A stretch of DNA of 7,629 nt from Hyphomicrobiales bacterium (GTDB lineage Bacteria; Pseudomonadota; Alphaproteobacteria; Rhizobiales; Aestuariivirgaceae). Below the pieces are notes generated by a model. The model was not told the DNA's origin. It was given only the letters and a program-made list of their open reading frames with translations, and ran no database searches. The DNA lies in contig JAHFPK010000131.1 in NCBI GenBank assembly GCA_023266715.1, positions 1 through 7,629 on the forward strand, in the 5' to 3' direction. Position numbers and translations under genes: made by a program. Numbering within the stretch: position 1 is the stretch's first letter; every line of letters begins with the position of its first letter. Positions 4,752-7,629 of the stretch are shown here, in pieces.

Positions 4752-7629
4752 TTACTCCGCCGCTTCCATGTAATTGGCCATGGGCGGGCAGGTGCAGACG
4801 AGATTGCGGTCGCCATAGACGTTGTCGACGCGCGCCACAGGCGGCCAATATTTGTCGTTGGCGTAACCTTTCAGGGGGAAGAAAGCCTTCTCCTTTGAAT
4901 AGGGGTGCTTCCAGTCACCGAGCAGAAGCCTGTGGGTATGGGGGGCGTTTTTCAGCACATTGTCGAGCTTGTCGGCTTTGCCCTCCTCAACCTCGGCGAT
5001 TTCCTTTCTGATTTCGATCATGGCATCGCAGAAGCGGTCAAGCTCGCGCTTGCATTCAGATTCGGTGGGCTCGATCATCAGGGTATCCACCACGGGGAAG
5101 GACATAGTGGGGGCATGGAAGCCATAGTCCACCAGGCGCTTGGCCACATCCTCCACGCTGAGGCCGGTACGCTCCTTCAGCCAGCGCAGATCAATGATGC
5201 ATTCGTGGGCGACGAAGCCACCGGGGCCCGTGTAGAGCACGGGGAAATGGGAGTTGAGGCGCTTCGCCATGTAGTTCGCATTCAGGATGGCCACGATGGT
5301 GGCCTTGCGCAGGCCCTCCCCGCCCATCATGGCGATATAGGTCCAGGAGATCGGCAGGATCGAGGCGGAGCCCCAAGGGGCGGCTGAGACAGCACCTTGG
5401 GATTGATCCCGCCCTGCGGCAGGGTTCACGCCATCTACCACACTGTGGCCCGGGAGGAAGGGTGCCAAATGAGTCTTCACACCAATGGGGCCCATGCCCG
5501 GCCCACCACCACCATGGGGGATGCAGAAGGTTTTATGCAGGTTCATATGACAGACATCAGCGCCGAGCTCTGCCGGGCGCACCACGCCGACTTGCGCATT
5601 GAGATTGGCGCCATCCAAATAGACCTGGCCACCATTGGCATGGACGACCCCACAGATGTCCTTGATGGCCGTTTCAAACACACCATGGGTTGAGGGATAG
5701 GTGATCATGAGGGCTGCAAGACTGTCTTTATGCGCTTCAGCCTTGGCCTTGAGATCCGCCGCATCGACGTTGCCCCGCTCATCGCAAGCAACGACAACAA
5801 CTTTCATACCAGCCATCACGGAAGAAGCGGGATTTGTTCCGTGCGCGGAGATGGGAATGAGACAGATGTCGCGGCGACTTTCCCCGCGCGAAGCATGATA
5901 GCCGCGAATGGCGAGCAAGCCTGCATACTCGCCCTGGCTGCCGGCATTGGGCTGCAACGATACCGCATCAAAGCCGGTGATCTCCGCAAGCATGGCTTCC
6001 AGTTCTTCAAAGAGTTGCTGATAGCCCTGGGTCTGCTCAAGGGGTGCGAAGGGATGGAGCAGCGAAAAATTCCGCCAGGTCACGGGAATCATTTCAGAAG
6101 TTGCGTTGAGTTTCATGGTGCAGGAACCCAGCGCAATCATCGCTTGATCCAATGCTACATCTTTTGCCTGCAAGTGCCTGAGATACCTCAACATTTCGGT
6201 TTCAGAATGATACATTTCAAAGACCGGATGAGTGAGATAACTTGAGGTGCGTTGCAAGGATTTTGGAATGGTTTCCTTTACGGTTTTATCGACGGCATCC
6301 ATATTGAAGTGTTCGAGCGCATCGGTTTTGAACACGGTGAGTAGACGCGTCAGTTCCTCACGCCGCGTTGACTGGTCAAAGCTGATGCCGAGATGATCGG
6401 CATCGACATAGCGCAGATTGATGCGCTTTTCCTTGGCACGCGCAAACAACGCGTAGGCGCGACCAGGCGCGTGAACCGTCACCGTATCGAAGAAGGATTT
6501 GGTGATGACTTCATAACCGAACGAAGTGACGGCGTGCGAGAAAATTTCCGCAAAGCGGTGAGTGCGCGCGGCGGTTTTGCGAATGCCTTCGGGACCGTTG
6601 TAAACGGCAAACATGGAGGCGATGATCGCAAGCAAAACCTGCGCTGTGCAAATATTGCTGGTGGCCTTTTCACGCCTGATGTGCTGCTCGCGCGTCTGCA
6701 TGGCCATGCGGAGCGCGCGGTGGCCCTCCGCGTCGATCGAAACACCAATGATGCGGCCCGGCATGGCGCGCTTATATTCATCGCGTGTGGCAAAGAAGGC
6801 CGCGTGCGGTCCGCCATAGCCCATGGGAACACCAAAGCGCTGGGCGGAGCCTACGGCGATATCCGCGCCCAATTCGCCGGGCGGGGTGAGCAGTGCAAGC
6901 GCCAATAGATCCGTTGCCATGATGGCAAGTGCTCCCGCACCATGGAGCTTGTCGATAAGCGCGCGGTAATCACGCACTTCGCCGGATGAGCCGGGGTAAG
7001 ACAGAAGAGCCGCAAACACCGACTCCGGTTTCAAATCCTTGGCGGGATCACCAATAACGATGTCATAGCCAAAGGCCCGCGCGCGGGTTTGGATGACGCC
7101 GATGGTTTGCGGATGGGTATCGCGATCAACGAAGAACGTATTGGCAGAAGTTTTGACGAGACGCTTGGCCATTGCCATGGCCTCGGCGGCCGCAGTTGCT
7201 TCATCAAGAAGGGAAGCATTGGCCAGTTCCAGGCCCGTGAGGTCGACGATCACCTGTTGGAAATTGAGAAGGGCCTCGAGGCGGCCCTGGCTCACTTCGG
7301 CTTGGTAGGGCGTATAGGCCGTGTACCAGCCGGGGTTTTCCAACACATTGCGCAGGATGACCTTGGGCGTAACCGTACCATAGTATCCCATGCCGATCAT
7401 GGAGGTGAACACTTCATTGCGGTCAGCCATATTGCGCAAGTACGACAGTGTCGTGCGTTCTGCCCTGGCCTTTGGCAGATCAAGCGGCTTCGCGATGCGG
7501 ATTTTTTCTGGGACAACTTTGGCGATGAAGTCTTCAAGGGACTTGGCGCCCATGTCACTCAGCATTGCCGCGGTTTCGGCATCACTCGGGCCGATATGGC
7601 GGCGGATAAAATTGGCACCGGGTTCAAGT
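4752..7629 (-). CDS. gcvP: Glycine dehydrogenase (decarboxylating), P-protein, missing only its first few residues
   Basis: This is the PLP-dependent P-protein of the glycine cleavage system, which decarboxylates glycine and passes the aminomethyl group to lipoyl-GcvH. The frame stays open to the right edge, giving 958 visible residues. Upstream of the first in-window ATG (complement of 7563-7565) the frame reads LEPGANFIRRHIGPSDAE, the conserved P-protein N-terminus, so that ATG is internal. By alignment from memory with the E. coli protein only about seven residues are missing. Counting from the first visible codon, the PLP lysine is Lys699 in NLHKTF, followed by the glycine loop GGGGPG (706-711). 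SCTMKLNA (502-509), HGTNPASS (from 596), DGANLNAQVG (672-681) and SAAPWGSASILPISW (from 748) are also intact. It is a single-chain P-protein, not the split GcvPA/GcvPB form. No frameshift is seen. The stop abuts the protease stop on the other strand. gcvT and gcvH are probably upstream, outside the window. Confidence 0.97.
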   Translation of the reverse strand, partial: LEPGANFIRRHIGPSDAETAAMLSDMGAKSLEDFIAKVVPEKIRIAKPLDLPKARAERTTLSYLRNMADRNEVFTSMIGMGYYGTVTPKVILRNVLENPGWYTAYTPYQAEVSQGRLEALLNFQQVIVDLTGLELANASLLDEATAAAEAMAMAKRLVKTSANTFFVDRDTHPQTIGVIQTRARAFGYDIVIGDPAKDLKPESVFAALLSYPGSSGEVRDYRALIDKLHGAGALAIMATDLLALALLTPPGELGADIAVGSAQRFGVPMGYGGPHAAFFATRDEYKRAMPGRIIGVSIDAEGHRALRMAMQTREQHIRREKATSNICTAQVLLAIIASMFAVYNGPEGIRKTAARTHRFAEIFSHAVTSFGYEVITKSFFDTVTVHAPGRAYALFARAKEKRINLRYVDADHLGISFDQSTRREELTRLLTVFKTDALEHFNMDAVDKTVKETIPKSLQRTSSYLTHPVFEMYHSETEMLRYLRHLQAKDVALDQAMIALGSCTMKLNATSEMIPVTWRNFSLLHPFAPLEQTQGYQQLFEELEAMLAEITGFDAVSLQPNAGSQGEYAGLLAIRGYHASRGESRRDICLIPISAHGTNPASSVMAGMKVVVVACDERGNVDAADLKAKAEAHKDSLAALMITYPSTHGVFETAIKDICGVVHANGGQVYLDGANLNAQVGVVRPAELGADVCHMNLHKTFCIPHGGGGPGMGPIGVKTHLAPFLPGHSVVDGVNPAAGRDQSQGAVSAAPWGSASILPISWTYIAMMGGEGLRKATIVAILNANYMAKRLNSHFPVLYTGPGGFVAHECIIDLRWLKERTGLSVEDVAKRLVDYGFHAPTMSFPVVDTLMIEPTESECKRELDRFCDAMIEIRKEIAEVEEGKADKLDNVLKNAPHTHRLLLGDWKHPYSKEKAFFPLKGYANDKYWPPVARVDNVYGDRNLVCTCPPMANYMEAAE

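Noticed and set aside
5730..6908. Two plus-strand open frames of 171 codons each opposite gcvP
   Set aside because: Both are antisense to highly conserved gcvP sequence, show no family motif, and lack convincing start signals. The equal length is coincidence.
1..7629. CRISPR arrays, tRNAs, insertion sequences, prophage or defence genes
   Set aside because: I looked on both strands and saw no regularly spaced repeats, tRNA-like folds, transposase motifs or defence-type genes.

Overview
The window looks like ordinary chromosome from an alphaproteobacterium. The main evidence is the F0 half of the ATP synthase standing alone as atpI-atpB-atpE-atpF'-atpF, with two different b-type subunits (b' and b) and no F1 genes after them. 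This split arrangement is typical of Alphaproteobacteria. The sequence is moderately GC-rich. I do not assign a genus.

Layout from left to right. Bases 1-377 (minus strand) hold the N-terminal third of a zinc-dependent medium-chain alcohol dehydrogenase that runs off the left edge. Bases 378-608 are a divergent intergenic region with a good sigma-70-type promoter (TTGACA, 17-base spacer, TATGGT) facing the ATP synthase genes. Bases 609-3024 (plus strand) are the five F0 genes, closed by a strong intrinsic terminator at 3047-3073. Bases 3145-4751 (plus strand) are a two-gene unit: a secreted, membrane-anchored DUF2167 protein and a site-2 (M50) intramembrane protease, joined by an ATGA overlap. 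Bases 4752-7629 (minus strand) are nearly all of gcvP, the glycine decarboxylase P-protein. Its stop codon directly abuts the protease stop codon, and its true start lies just beyond the right edge.

How the genes work together. AtpB (a), AtpE (c ring) and the b'/b stalk form the membrane proton turbine; AtpI is an accessory membrane protein. The F1 part must be encoded elsewhere. The DUF2167/M50 pair is the least understood part: co-translation suggests a shared function, possibly protease and membrane-anchored substrate or partner, but this is inference. GcvP is a metabolic enzyme unrelated to its neighbours; its partners GcvT and GcvH are probably upstream of it, outside the window.

I found no CRISPR array, tRNA, rRNA, insertion sequence, phage gene or sign of recent transfer. 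I do not see a clearly novel system. The items most worth a second look are the DUF2167-protease pair, a perfect stem-loop at the zero-gap convergent junction, and a hairpin between atpE and atpF'.
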